Assembly (NCBI RefSeq): GCF_900636385.1
Contig: NZ_LR134269.1
Coordinates: 310,001 to 374,000 of the forward strand
From: Staphylococcus warneri
GTDB lineage: Bacteria; Bacillota; Bacilli; Staphylococcales; Staphylococcaceae
Length of the DNA: 64,000 nucleotides
Direction: 5' to 3'
Shown here: positions 46,404 to 54,554 of the stretch, one piece after another
Numbering within the stretch: the first letter of the stretch is position 1
How the letters are laid out: each line of letters starts with the position of its first letter
Program-made: the position numbers and the translations under genes
Notes under the pieces: model-generated
What the model saw: only the letters and a program-made list of their open reading frames with translations
What the model was told of the DNA's origin: nothing
Databases searched by the model: none

Positions 46404-47252
46404 ATGGAAAAACATTCTCGTAGTTATCATATTAAAAATACTATTTTTTGTTTATTAGGTACATTGTTAATTGCACTTGGAGTTAACTGTTTTGTTATTC
46501 CAGGGAATTTAGGTGAAGGTGGCGCTATCGGTATGTCTTTAGTGCTGAAGTATACACTTGGTTTATCACCGGCACTTACATCTTTCGTCATCAATGCCTT
46601 TTTAATAGTTATTGGTTGGAAATATTTAAGTAAAACAACAGCCATATATACAGTCATTACTATTACTGCAAGTTCCATTTTCTTGGATTTAACAAAGTCT
46701 TTAAGTTTAGGAATCGATGAAAACTTTATTAATGCGGTATTTGCAGGTGTATTTATTGGCGTAGGTTCAGGACTAGTCATCGCTTCTAGAAGTACGCTAG
46801 GTGGTACATCGGTTATTGCACGAATTATTAGTAAATATTCCGAAGTAAAAACATCGCAAGCGTTATTTATTCTAGATGCACTTGTCGTATTATCATTCTT
46901 AATCGTATTACCAGTGACTAATGTGCTGTATACGATTGTGATGTTGTTCATTGTCGAGAAAGCAATGGCATTTGTCGTTGAAGGTTTCAATCCTAAAAAA
47001 GCGGTGACCGTTATTTCTGATCACAATAAAGAGATTAGTTCTGAAATATACCAAGCGACTGGCAGAGGTTCAACATTATTAGATGGTAAAGGCGCTTATC
47101 AACTTGATAATACCGATATATTATACGCGGTAGTATCTCAAACACAAATAGCGACAGTTAAAAAGATTGTCAATCGTTATGATGACCAAGCCTTTTTAGT
47201 TATCCATGATGTTAGAGATGTTTTAGGTAATGGCTTTATGAATATCAAATAA
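46404..47252 (+). CDS. YitT family membrane protein
   Basis: 282 aa. N-terminal DUF161-type membrane part (about 10-180, five TM helices; FVIPGNLGEGGAIGMSLVL is the usual loop) and C-terminal DUF2179 domain (about 205-275; ISSEIYQATGRGSTLLDGKGAY). The family is thought to be transporters with a cytoplasmic regulatory domain; substrate unknown. ATG 46404 follows AAGGAGGC. Six nucleotides separate its stop from the upstream region of the esterase gene, so they may share a transcript. Confidence 0.85.
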   Translation: MEKHSRSYHIKNTIFCLLGTLLIALGVNCFVIPGNLGEGGAIGMSLVLKYTLGLSPALTSFVINAFLIVIGWKYLSKTTAIYTVITITASSIFLDLTKSLSLGIDENFINAVFAGVFIGVGSGLVIASRSTLGGTSVIARIISKYSEVKTSQALFILDALVVLSFLIVLPVTNVLYTIVMLFIVEKAMAFVVEGFNPKKAVTVISDHNKEISSEIYQATGRGSTLLDGKGAYQLDNTDILYAVVSQTQIATVKKIVNRYDDQAFLVIHDVRDVLGNGFMNIK

Positions 47253-47333
47253 TAGGACGTGATGAGCGTTATTAAGACTAATCACGAGAAATTGTTATAT
47301 GATAGTAGTAAAGAATATAGGAGGTGCATGTCA

Positions 47334-48305
47334 TTGTTTAAAAGAGCACTTGCTGTAATTAGCTCAACTGTTTTAGGAAGTATATTATTTGCTAAAGTTA
47401 AAGAAAAAAGAAGTTACCGTAGTTTTGTGCAGGAGAAAATGATGCGATTGAATGGTATGAAAAAGTCATTCGATAATGTTGAAGGTGCGAAAAAAGCACT
47501 TGAACGAACTAAAGAAGAAACGGCTGGTAAATACGGTGGTACACCGTATGAATTTAAACATCATGTGAAGATAAGAGATTATTTTGGTTCACTTGTTTAT
47601 ATTGTTAATGATCAAAGCGACCGTAAGCAAGAAACGGTATTGTATATACACGGAGGTGCTTGGTTCCAAGATCCATTGCCATATCACTTCGAATTTATCG
47701 ATTTACTTGCGGAAACGTTAAATGCCAAAGTGGTAATGCCTGTCTATCCGAAAGTGCTACATAGAGACTATGTGACAACAGATGTATTGTTGCATCATTT
47801 ATACCAAAACTTACTTCAAAAAGTTGAAGATGCTGAACAAATAGTGATAATGGGAGATTCTGCAGGCGGTCAAATTGCTTTATCATTTGCACAGTCTTTA
47901 AAAGAAAAACAATTACCTCAACCAGGACACATTGTTCTTTTATCACCAGTACTAGATGCTACATTTAGTAATCCAGAAGCCAAGAAGTATGAACAGGAAG
48001 ACCCTATGTTAGGTATAGAAGGTAGTAAATATTTAGCTACATTATGGGCAGGCGATACGCCTTTAGAGGATTATAGAATCTCGCCTATTAATGGGGAGAT
48101 AGAAGGACTCGGTCATATTACGATTGTGATAGGTACAAAAGAAACGTTGTATCCTGATGCACTCAAACTCTCTCATATGCTCAACGACAAAGGCATTGCA
48201 CATGACTTTATACAAGGTTATAATCTGTTTCATATTTATCCTATATTTCCGCTACCAGAACGCGAGCGTTTCTTAAAGCAACTTCAAGAAATCATAAAAA
48301 AATAA
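47334..48305 (+). CDS. Alpha/beta-hydrolase esterase, HSL type
   Basis: About 323 aa. Hormone-sensitive-lipase-like: oxyanion motif YIHGGAWFQDP, nucleophile Ser in MGDSAGGQIAL, a late Asp and the closing His in YNLFHIYPIF. An N-terminal hydrophobic stretch (ALAVISSTVLGSILFAKV) suggests membrane association. The best start is TTG 47334, 7 nt after GGAGGTG; ATG 47328 abuts the site and would add two residues. A single-domain carboxylesterase; substrate unknown. Confidence 0.8.
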   Translation: MFKRALAVISSTVLGSILFAKVKEKRSYRSFVQEKMMRLNGMKKSFDNVEGAKKALERTKEETAGKYGGTPYEFKHHVKIRDYFGSLVYIVNDQSDRKQETVLYIHGGAWFQDPLPYHFEFIDLLAETLNAKVVMPVYPKVLHRDYVTTDVLLHHLYQNLLQKVEDAEQIVIMGDSAGGQIALSFAQSLKEKQLPQPGHIVLLSPVLDATFSNPEAKKYEQEDPMLGIEGSKYLATLWAGDTPLEDYRISPINGEIEGLGHITIVIGTKETLYPDALKLSHMLNDKGIAHDFIQGYNLFHIYPIFPLPERERFLKQLQEIIKK

Positions 48306-48334
48306 CCCTATGCCAAATTATTTTTGCTAGGGTT
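48304..48334 (+). terminator. Short terminator-like hairpin after the esterase gene
   Basis: AACCCT pairs with AGGGTT, followed by TGTTTGG. A second hairpin, AACAGCGAATTCA / TGAATTCGCTGTT (48348-48395), covers the end of the converging small gene and probably terminates it. Confidence 0.5.
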
Positions 48335-48363
48335 TGTTTGGAATATAACAGCGAATTCATTTA

Positions 48364-48693
48364 TCAGTATGTTTGATAATTTGAATTCGCTGTTTTGTTA
48401 TCTATATGTTCATTTTGATGCTTACTATTGTCATTTGTATCTACATTTTTATAATTTGTTGCTGTATATGAATGAGATTTTGATGAAGCTTCTTCATTTT
48501 TTAGAGAAGTGTTGACGGCTTCATCGCTATTACGAGTTTTATTGTTTATCTTCGTATGATCTGTATCTAATACAGAATTAGTCATGTCTTTCCCTTGTAA
48601 ACTCCCAATTAGAATGAATGATAAGTATAAAGTTGTCACAATTAAGATAATCGCCAAATAAATACCGATAGCGAATTTAACTGACTTTTGCAT
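48364..48693 (-). CDS. Small single-pass membrane protein, low-complexity tail
   Basis: 109 aa. One TM helix at residues 6-32 (KFAIGIYLAIILIVTTLYLSF), then a long Asn/Lys/Asp/Ser/Thr-rich tail with NSD, KNEE and HSYTATN. It looks like an anchored, disordered extracellular or cytoplasmic protein; no domain recognised. ATG follows TAGGAGGAG, a very strong site, so the ORF is probably real. It is divergent from the cap operon 450 bp away. Confidence 0.7.
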   Translation of the reverse strand: MQKSVKFAIGIYLAIILIVTTLYLSFILIGSLQGKDMTNSVLDTDHTKINNKTRNSDEAVNTSLKNEEASSKSHSYTATNYKNVDTNDNSKHQNEHIDNKTANSNYQTY

Positions 48694-49147
48694 TCTTCTC
48701 CTCCTAAGGTCTGAGTAACTACACTCTTAATGTAACACTTAATTTTTAAGATAGTGTAAATTCCTAGTAAAAAATATATAACTTAAGCAAATGTTGGCAC
48801 AAACACGTGCATCTATTGATATTGCTAATAATGTAAGCTTATCTGTTAAATCACGAACTATACCTTTACATTCCTTTACATATTTTTAATCTTTGATTAA
48901 TAGAATTAAAACTGAGTCAATAACCAAATGATAGGCTACTACTAGTAAGTAGTAGATTAAGCATTTTCGACAAAGAATTTTAAGCTAATATTTAAAATAT
49001 ATTGACTTTTAATTAATAACTTTTATAGACTTTATAGTGATGGAAACGTTTGAATAATTTGTATTTATCTTATTTTATTTAAATGTAAATCTACATGTAT
49101 TGTTCCATTTATAATTCAATATACATAGAAAAGAGAGGGATTACAGC
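48694..49147 (+). promoter_or_regulatory. 453-bp cap operon upstream region
   Basis: AT-rich. It contains an imperfect cre-like site TGGAAACGTTTGAA (49041-49054; two mismatches to consensus), and a hairpin CTACTAC (48936-48942) / GTAGTAG (48949-48955). No clear -35/-10 pair could be assigned with confidence; no gene seen. Confidence 0.35.
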
Positions 49148-50305
49148 GTGATTCTCATAATAGTATGTGTCGTGTTGATTCTATGGCTAGGCATTAAGGA
49201 GAAAAACCGCCATGCGAATCGACTTAAGAAAATCCCTATACGTATCAACATTAATGGTATTCGAGGTAAATCAACAATAACTCGAATGGCGTATAGTGTG
49301 CTTAGAGAAGACCACTATAGAGTCATAGGGAAGACAACAGGAACTGACGCAAGAATGATGTACTGGTTTACCCAAAAAGAGTACCCAGTGATTAGAAAAC
49401 CTCAAGGCGCCAATATTGGTGAGCAACGTGATATCATTCGTAAAGTTGTTAAACAAAAGGCGAATGCACTTGTTAACGAATGTATGGCTGTTAATCCAGA
49501 TTATCAAATTACTTTCCAAAAGGATTTAGTAAAAGCGAATATTGGCGTTATTGTCAATGTTATGGAAGACCACATGGATGTGTTAGGTCCAACTTTACAA
49601 GATGTTGCTCAATCATTCACGGCAACTATTCCATATAAAGGTAAATTAGTAGTAATGAAAGATGAATTTACAGAATTTTTCGCTAAAGAAGTCAAAAAGC
49701 GTAAAACAGAATTAATCGTTGTGGACAAAGAACAAATACCAGAGTCTTACTTAAGAAAGTTTGATTATTTAGTTTTTCCAGATAATGTAGCTATCGTATT
49801 AGGTATTGCTCAAGCAGTTGGCATTGACAGTGAGACAGCCTTAGAAGGTATGTTAAATGCGCCAGCAGATCCAGGTGCTGTAAGAATTAAATACTTCCAT
49901 GCCAATAACACTAAAAATGTATTTGTTAATGCGTTTGCTGCCAACGAACCACAATCCACTAAAGCTATTTTAAATAAGGTGGAATCATACAATTATCCTT
50001 ATACGAAAAAAGTGGTCATTTTAAATTGTCGATCTGACAGAATCGATAGAACACAACTATTTGTTGATAATTTCTTAGAAGATATTGATTACGATACGTT
50101 GATTTGTACCGGAAAAAGTACACAGATGGTATCAGATTTAATGCATCGTTTACCAGACAAAAGATATTTGAACTTTGAAGGACAAGATTTTACAGAAATT
50201 GAAAAAGCTATTATGAAAGAATCGGACAATGCACTTGTCTTTTGTGTAGGTAATATCCACGGCCCAGGTGGAAGAATAGCGGAATTCATAGAAGGGATAG
50301 AATAA
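49148..50305 (+). CDS. capB: Poly-gamma-glutamate synthase CapB
   Basis: 385 aa. Mur-ligase-like ATP-dependent enzyme that polymerises glutamate through its side-chain carboxyl into poly-gamma-glutamate. N-terminal TM segment (1-16), then ATP loop NGIRGKSTITRM (about 37-48), and motifs VNECMAVNPD, MEDHMDVLG and VGNIHGPGGR. It forms a membrane complex with CapC and CapA. GTG 49148 follows GAGAGGGA. First gene of the cap operon; the stop is 1 nt before capC. Confidence 0.93.
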   Translation: MILIIVCVVLILWLGIKEKNRHANRLKKIPIRININGIRGKSTITRMAYSVLREDHYRVIGKTTGTDARMMYWFTQKEYPVIRKPQGANIGEQRDIIRKVVKQKANALVNECMAVNPDYQITFQKDLVKANIGVIVNVMEDHMDVLGPTLQDVAQSFTATIPYKGKLVVMKDEFTEFFAKEVKKRKTELIVVDKEQIPESYLRKFDYLVFPDNVAIVLGIAQAVGIDSETALEGMLNAPADPGAVRIKYFHANNTKNVFVNAFAANEPQSTKAILNKVESYNYPYTKKVVILNCRSDRIDRTQLFVDNFLEDIDYDTLICTGKSTQMVSDLMHRLPDKRYLNFEGQDFTEIEKAIMKESDNALVFCVGNIHGPGGRIAEFIEGIE

Positions 50306-50306
50306 A

Positions 50307-50759
50307 ATGATAGGTTCAGAATTATATTTCTCCTTATTTGTAGGTGTCGTTCTCAGTCTTATTTTTGCTGAGAAATTTGGTATTAACCCTGCAGGACTGG
50401 TTGTACCAGGTTATTTAGCTTTAATTTTTGATCAACCCATCATGCTGTTATCAGTACTTATTATTAGTTGTTTAACATTCTTCATTGTAAATAATGGTAT
50501 TAGTAAATGGGTTATTTTATATGGTAGAAGAAAGTTCGCAGCCATGATTCTAACAGGTATGGTATTGAAGTTTATATTTGATTTGATTTATCCATTGACC
50601 CCATTTGAAATGGTCGAAGTGTCCGGTATTGGGGTAGTAATTCCTGGTATCATCGCTAACACAATTCAAAAACAAGGTGTTGTAATAACATTATCATCTA
50701 CTATGTTATTAACATGTATTACATATGTCATCTTGTTCTTATACAGTTTTATTAATTAA
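50307..50759 (+). CDS. capC: Poly-gamma-glutamate synthase subunit CapC
   Basis: 150 aa hydrophobic protein with four or five TM helices: LYFSLFVGVVLSLIFAEKFGINPAGLVVPGYLALIFDQP is the family N-terminus. CapC works with CapB in polymerising glutamate at the membrane. ATG follows GAAGGGATAG. It follows capB by 1 nt and precedes capA by 26 nt. Confidence 0.92.
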   Translation: MIGSELYFSLFVGVVLSLIFAEKFGINPAGLVVPGYLALIFDQPIMLLSVLIISCLTFFIVNNGISKWVILYGRRKFAAMILTGMVLKFIFDLIYPLTPFEMVEVSGIGVVIPGIIANTIQKQGVVITLSSTMLLTCITYVILFLYSFIN

Positions 50760-50785
50760 TCAAGAACAAGGAGCGCGTAATAACA

Positions 50786-51859
50786 ATGAAAAAGAAAAAA
50801 CGATTAACGCCAAGCGAATGGTTGCTCAAACAATCTAAACGACATAAGCGTAGAAATACGTTGTATACAGCCATCGTCCTACTTATCGCTTTAGTATTAA
50901 TAGTCTTCGCTATTCGCGCGGTCAAAGTAGTACCAGTTAAGAGTGATGCGAAAGATCCTAGTAGTATCCGAATGACATATTTAGGTAACATTACATTAAA
51001 TAAACATATTCGCCAAAATAATCTCAATAGCGTCTTTTCTGGTTTGCAAGATCCGTTGAAAAATAGTGATTTCTCAACAGCATCGCTATTAGTTAATGAC
51101 TTTTCAAATGATCCTAAGAAAGAAATTGAAAAGAATTTAGAAAATATCATGTTCTTAAAGAAACAAAATATTAAAAGTGTCAATTTAATTAACCAAACAG
51201 CCGACAATGTTACAGCTAGAGACTTAATGGAAAAAGTAGAATCGCAAGCAGGATACAACTTCTTAACGGGTAATGGTTCAAACCCAATCAACAGTAAAAC
51301 AATTCAACAAAATATTAAAGGTAAGAAAATTGCGAATGTATCTTTTACAGATGTTGAATCCAATTATGCAGAGCCGCTAAAAAATACGACGTCTATTAGT
51401 TTAGATCCTGATATTTTTTATCCATTAATCAAAAAGTTAAAAGAAAATAATGATTACGTCGTTGTTAATGTCGATTGGGGCATTCCTAATGAAAGAAATG
51501 TTACAGATCGTCAAAGAGAATATGCACATGCGTTATCAAAAGCAGGTGCTGATGTCATTATCGGTCATAATTCAGTTATTCAAAAAGTTGAAAAATATAA
51601 AAACACACCTATTTTTTATAGCCTAGGAAATACGACTTCAGATGATTTCCTATCTAAAAACCAAAAAGGTATGGTTGTTCAAGATGATTGGAAAGGTAAA
51701 AAACATAAGTTCCATCTTACACCAATACAATCTAAAGACGGTAAAATCTCACAAGATGATATGAATAAGATGGATCATAAACGTTTTCATAATAATATTA
51801 AAGATCAGTCAATCAATCTTAAAAAAGCTGACGATGGAGGTTATACATTTGAATATTAA
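50786..51859 (+). CDS. capA: Poly-gamma-glutamate export protein CapA
   Basis: 357 aa. One TM helix (about 27-47) then an extracytoplasmic domain of the PGA_cap/metallophosphatase-like family: MTYLGNITL, SLLVNDFSN, NVDWGIPNERNVTDRQREYAHALSKAGADVIIGHN, and FYSLGN. It helps export or anchor the growing polymer. Basic N-terminus KKKKRLTPSEWLLKQSKRHKRRN fits the positive-inside rule. ATG 50786 follows AAGGAGCG. capE begins inside its last codons. Confidence 0.92.
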   Translation: MKKKKRLTPSEWLLKQSKRHKRRNTLYTAIVLLIALVLIVFAIRAVKVVPVKSDAKDPSSIRMTYLGNITLNKHIRQNNLNSVFSGLQDPLKNSDFSTASLLVNDFSNDPKKEIEKNLENIMFLKKQNIKSVNLINQTADNVTARDLMEKVESQAGYNFLTGNGSNPINSKTIQQNIKGKKIANVSFTDVESNYAEPLKNTTSISLDPDIFYPLIKKLKENNDYVVVNVDWGIPNERNVTDRQREYAHALSKAGADVIIGHNSVIQKVEKYKNTPIFYSLGNTTSDDFLSKNQKGMVVQDDWKGKKHKFHLTPIQSKDGKISQDDMNKMDHKRFHNNIKDQSINLKKADDGGYTFEY

Positions 51860-52010
51860 AAAACATTGGCTACCCATTACTGTCGTTATTATAGTCGTCA
51901 TCATTTTCCTACTCGTCATATTTGCAAGAGCGAATGAAGGTTTAGATAGTTATGAACAACAAGAACTGAAAAATGGAGAACAGCAATATCTTTCAAAAGG
52001 GGCCAGTTAG
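51849..52010 (+). CDS. capE: CapE-like small capsule subunit
   Basis: 53 aa, too short for most gene callers. TTG 51849, 8 nt after GGAGG (51836-51840) within the end of capA; it overlaps capA by 11 nt and stops 2 nt before capD. One TM helix (residues 8-25, LPITVVIIVVIIFLLVIF) and a short polar tail (DSYEQQELKNGEQQ). Its place between capA and capD matches CapE/PgsE, the small peptide needed for full polymer production in Bacillus. Assigned from position and topology rather than sequence identity. Confidence 0.75.
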   Translation: MNIKKHWLPITVVIIVVIIFLLVIFARANEGLDSYEQQELKNGEQQYLSKGAS

Positions 52011-52012
52011 GA

Positions 52013-53614
52013 ATGAACATATATAATAAAGCAACCTTGACTGTCATTTTAATTATTACCATTATTATTTCGTTTGTCTTTTATTACTTCACCTCAGATG
52101 AAAAGGTAGATAAAGATAAGCTATATGAAAATAAAATAGCTAATCATAAAAAGCCAGGAACTAAAAATTATGGTGTTGCATCCAATAATGCAATTGCTAC
52201 AAAAATAGGTGAAAAAGTAATAGAAGATGGCGGTAATGCAACAGACGCAGCATTTGCAGTGTCATATGCATTAGCAGTGACTGAGCCACATTCATCTGGA
52301 TTAGGTGGCGGTGGCGCAACGCTAACGTACGATGGTAAAGATGGCCAAGTACCAAACTTATACGAATATAAAACGTATTCTTCTTATAACTTTAAACAAG
52401 GTGATAAAATCGGTACCCCTGGGTTTGTAAGAGGGATGCATGATATGCATGAAAAAGAAGGTAAGATGGATGAGAAGAAACTCTTTGATTACGTTATTCC
52501 ACTTGCTAAAGATGGATTTGAAGTCGATTCAGAGTTAGAGCGTAGCTTGAAAATATATGGTTCTAAAATTGATCGAAATTCACCATTCTTTAAAGGTAAA
52601 CAAACAGTGCGTGAAGGCGATGTTGTAAAACAGGAAAAACTAGCAGATACGTTAACTAAAATACGTGACAAAGGTCCCGATTACTTCTACAAAGATGTAG
52701 GTAAAAGCGTTTCTAAACAACTAGATAATAAACTAACTGAAAAAGACTTTACGACATTTAAGACTGAAAAGAAAGAACCAGTAAGTACAGATTATTTAGG
52801 TAACAAAGTTTATTCAGCATCTAATCCACTAGGTGGGACATTAACACTACAAGGTCTGAAAATTGATGAAAAGGAAAATCAAGATACCGCTGATCGAAAT
52901 AGCTATATTAAAGGTATCTTGGAATCCCGAGATATCATGTATAGTAACCGTGATGTTGTTAATGGCGCAGAGCCAAGTAGTGAAGAACATTTATCTGATG
53001 ACTACTTATTAGGTGAACTTAATAAAGTCAATGTTGGTACAGCAGGCGAAGGTGGTAGTGATTTCAATCCTATCCAAACAGATAACACCAGTACAACACA
53101 CTTTGTTGTGATTGATAAACAAGGTAAAGTTGCAAGTACAACAAACACGTTATCAAGTTACTTTGGTTCTGGTGACTTTATGAAAGAAGGCTTCTATATG
53201 AATAACTCATTAGGCGACTTCTCTAAATCACCATCAAGTCCAAACTATGGTGAAAAGCATAAAGCACCACGTTCATTTATTTCACCATCTATCATCGTTG
53301 GTACAGATTTCTATATGGGTATCGGTACACCAGGTGGTAACAAGATTCCAACGATGTTAAATGAAGTCATAGTCGATTATTTAAGAGGTGACGGTACGTT
53401 ACAAGAAGCAGTAGATAAACCACGTTTCTATAATGATGGTGGCACGATTTACTATGAAAATTCGATTGATGATAAAGATTTAGACATCTTCAAGAGTATG
53501 GGATATGCTGTGAAAGAAAAGCGTAACGATCCAAACTTTGGTAGTGTTCAAGGCGCTGTGTATGATAAGAAAAACAAAAAGGTAGATGTCGGATCTGACG
53601 TTGGTAACAGATAA
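52013..53614 (+). CDS. capD: Capsule gamma-glutamyltransferase CapD
   Basis: 533 aa. N-terminal TM segment (about 9-27), then a gamma-glutamyltranspeptidase-type Ntn hydrolase. The nucleophile is the Thr of STTHFVVIDKQG (autocleavage expected before it, near residue 362); GLGGGGATLTYDG and GIGTPGGNKIP are substrate loops. CapD cuts poly-gamma-glutamate and anchors it to the cell wall, or releases it. ATG 52013 just after the capE stop; AAAGGGG site upstream. Ends the cap operon. Confidence 0.93.
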   Translation: MNIYNKATLTVILIITIIISFVFYYFTSDEKVDKDKLYENKIANHKKPGTKNYGVASNNAIATKIGEKVIEDGGNATDAAFAVSYALAVTEPHSSGLGGGGATLTYDGKDGQVPNLYEYKTYSSYNFKQGDKIGTPGFVRGMHDMHEKEGKMDEKKLFDYVIPLAKDGFEVDSELERSLKIYGSKIDRNSPFFKGKQTVREGDVVKQEKLADTLTKIRDKGPDYFYKDVGKSVSKQLDNKLTEKDFTTFKTEKKEPVSTDYLGNKVYSASNPLGGTLTLQGLKIDEKENQDTADRNSYIKGILESRDIMYSNRDVVNGAEPSSEEHLSDDYLLGELNKVNVGTAGEGGSDFNPIQTDNTSTTHFVVIDKQGKVASTTNTLSSYFGSGDFMKEGFYMNNSLGDFSKSPSSPNYGEKHKAPRSFISPSIIVGTDFYMGIGTPGGNKIPTMLNEVIVDYLRGDGTLQEAVDKPRFYNDGGTIYYENSIDDKDLDIFKSMGYAVKEKRNDPNFGSVQGAVYDKKNKKVDVGSDVGNR

Positions 53615-53626
53615 GGCAATACTATT

Positions 53627-53662
53627 AAAAAAGACGTGAGGCAAAGGCCCACGTCTTTTTTC
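53627..53662 (+). terminator. Bidirectional terminator after the cap operon
   Basis: AAAAAGACGTG pairs with CACGTCTTTTT, flanked by A and T runs. Confidence 0.9.
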
Positions 53663-53666
53663 AATA

Positions 53667-54353
53667 TTAACTATTTTCTCCATTACGGACACGGTCAATA
53701 ATATTTTGAATTTGTTGTTGCTTTTCCTCTTCATTTTCAACAAAATAAGCAAATGGACCTTCTTTAATAGAAACCCAAGGTACGAGCACATCAAAGTCTA
53801 ACGTTTTAATCAATTCAAGGCTTTGAATCGAGCGTTCTCTATCACTAGAGCCTAATATAACAGTACGCCATGAGTCACCTTCGAAACATAAGAAGTCGCC
53901 AGTAAATAAGTAACGATGCTCACCGTTATCCCATAGAAACATCGTCGTACCAGGTGTATGTCCTGGTGTAGGAATCACTTCTAAATCATCATATAACATT
54001 TGGCGTTCATTGAAATAATCTTGAATTGCTATTGAGCGCGTGAGTGCCTTGGCATCATCTTGGTGTATGATATACGGTATATCAAGTTGATTAGGGCCGC
54101 CTAAAGATTCATGATCATGATTCATTAAAACTTTAGCAGCGCCTCCCAATTGTTGAATGTCTGGTTGAACGTCTTTTAAATGACCAGAGTGATAAATGAC
54201 TATATTGTCACCTTCACGTTCTAAAATAAATGATTTAAATTCAAAACGAGGATCAAAAGGTAATTGAGTTGTTGGCGTTGCATAAAGTCCTTGAGCAATT
54301 TGGTGTAATTGATTATATGGTTGTGATTGATTATCTTTATATTGATTGGTCAT
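53667..54353 (-). CDS. MBL-fold protein with altered metal motif
   Basis: 228 aa metallo-beta-lactamase fold. The usual HxHxDH motif reads NHDHESLGG (about residue 78), so the first His is Asn and the Asp and last His of the normal motif are replaced by Glu-Ser-Leu. Later signature parts are kept: PTPGHTPGTTMFLW and FTGDFLCFEGDSW. Metal binding may be weak, single-metal, or lost. Role unknown; converges on the cap operon. ATG at 54353, with a weak upstream site. Confidence 0.75.
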   Translation of the reverse strand: MTNQYKDNQSQPYNQLHQIAQGLYATPTTQLPFDPRFEFKSFILEREGDNIVIYHSGHLKDVQPDIQQLGGAAKVLMNHDHESLGGPNQLDIPYIIHQDDAKALTRSIAIQDYFNERQMLYDDLEVIPTPGHTPGTTMFLWDNGEHRYLFTGDFLCFEGDSWRTVILGSSDRERSIQSLELIKTLDFDVLVPWVSIKEGPFAYFVENEEEKQQQIQNIIDRVRNGENS

Positions 54354-54554
54354 TATAATTCATCCCTTTAATTATTTAATAATTACAAAATTACCCCTTT
54401 ATATAAAGAATTAATCATAAAAAAGCTAAAATAGACAGTATGAAAGGTGTATATTAAGATAGTGATGAGTACTGGAATAAGGTAGTTATAAGACTGACAT
54501 ATGTTGATGAATATCATAATGGACAAATGATTATAGATAAAGGAAGTGTGCCAT

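Noticed and set aside
46427..46990. 187-codon minus-strand frame opposite the YitT gene
   Set aside because: No start context or family match; the plus-strand gene has a strong ribosome site and full family motifs.
49041..49054. cre site before capB
   Set aside because: Two mismatches to consensus and unclear promoter position; kept only as a note in the upstream-region entry.
50752..51291. 179-codon minus-strand frame opposite capA
   Set aside because: Antisense shadow within a conserved operon.
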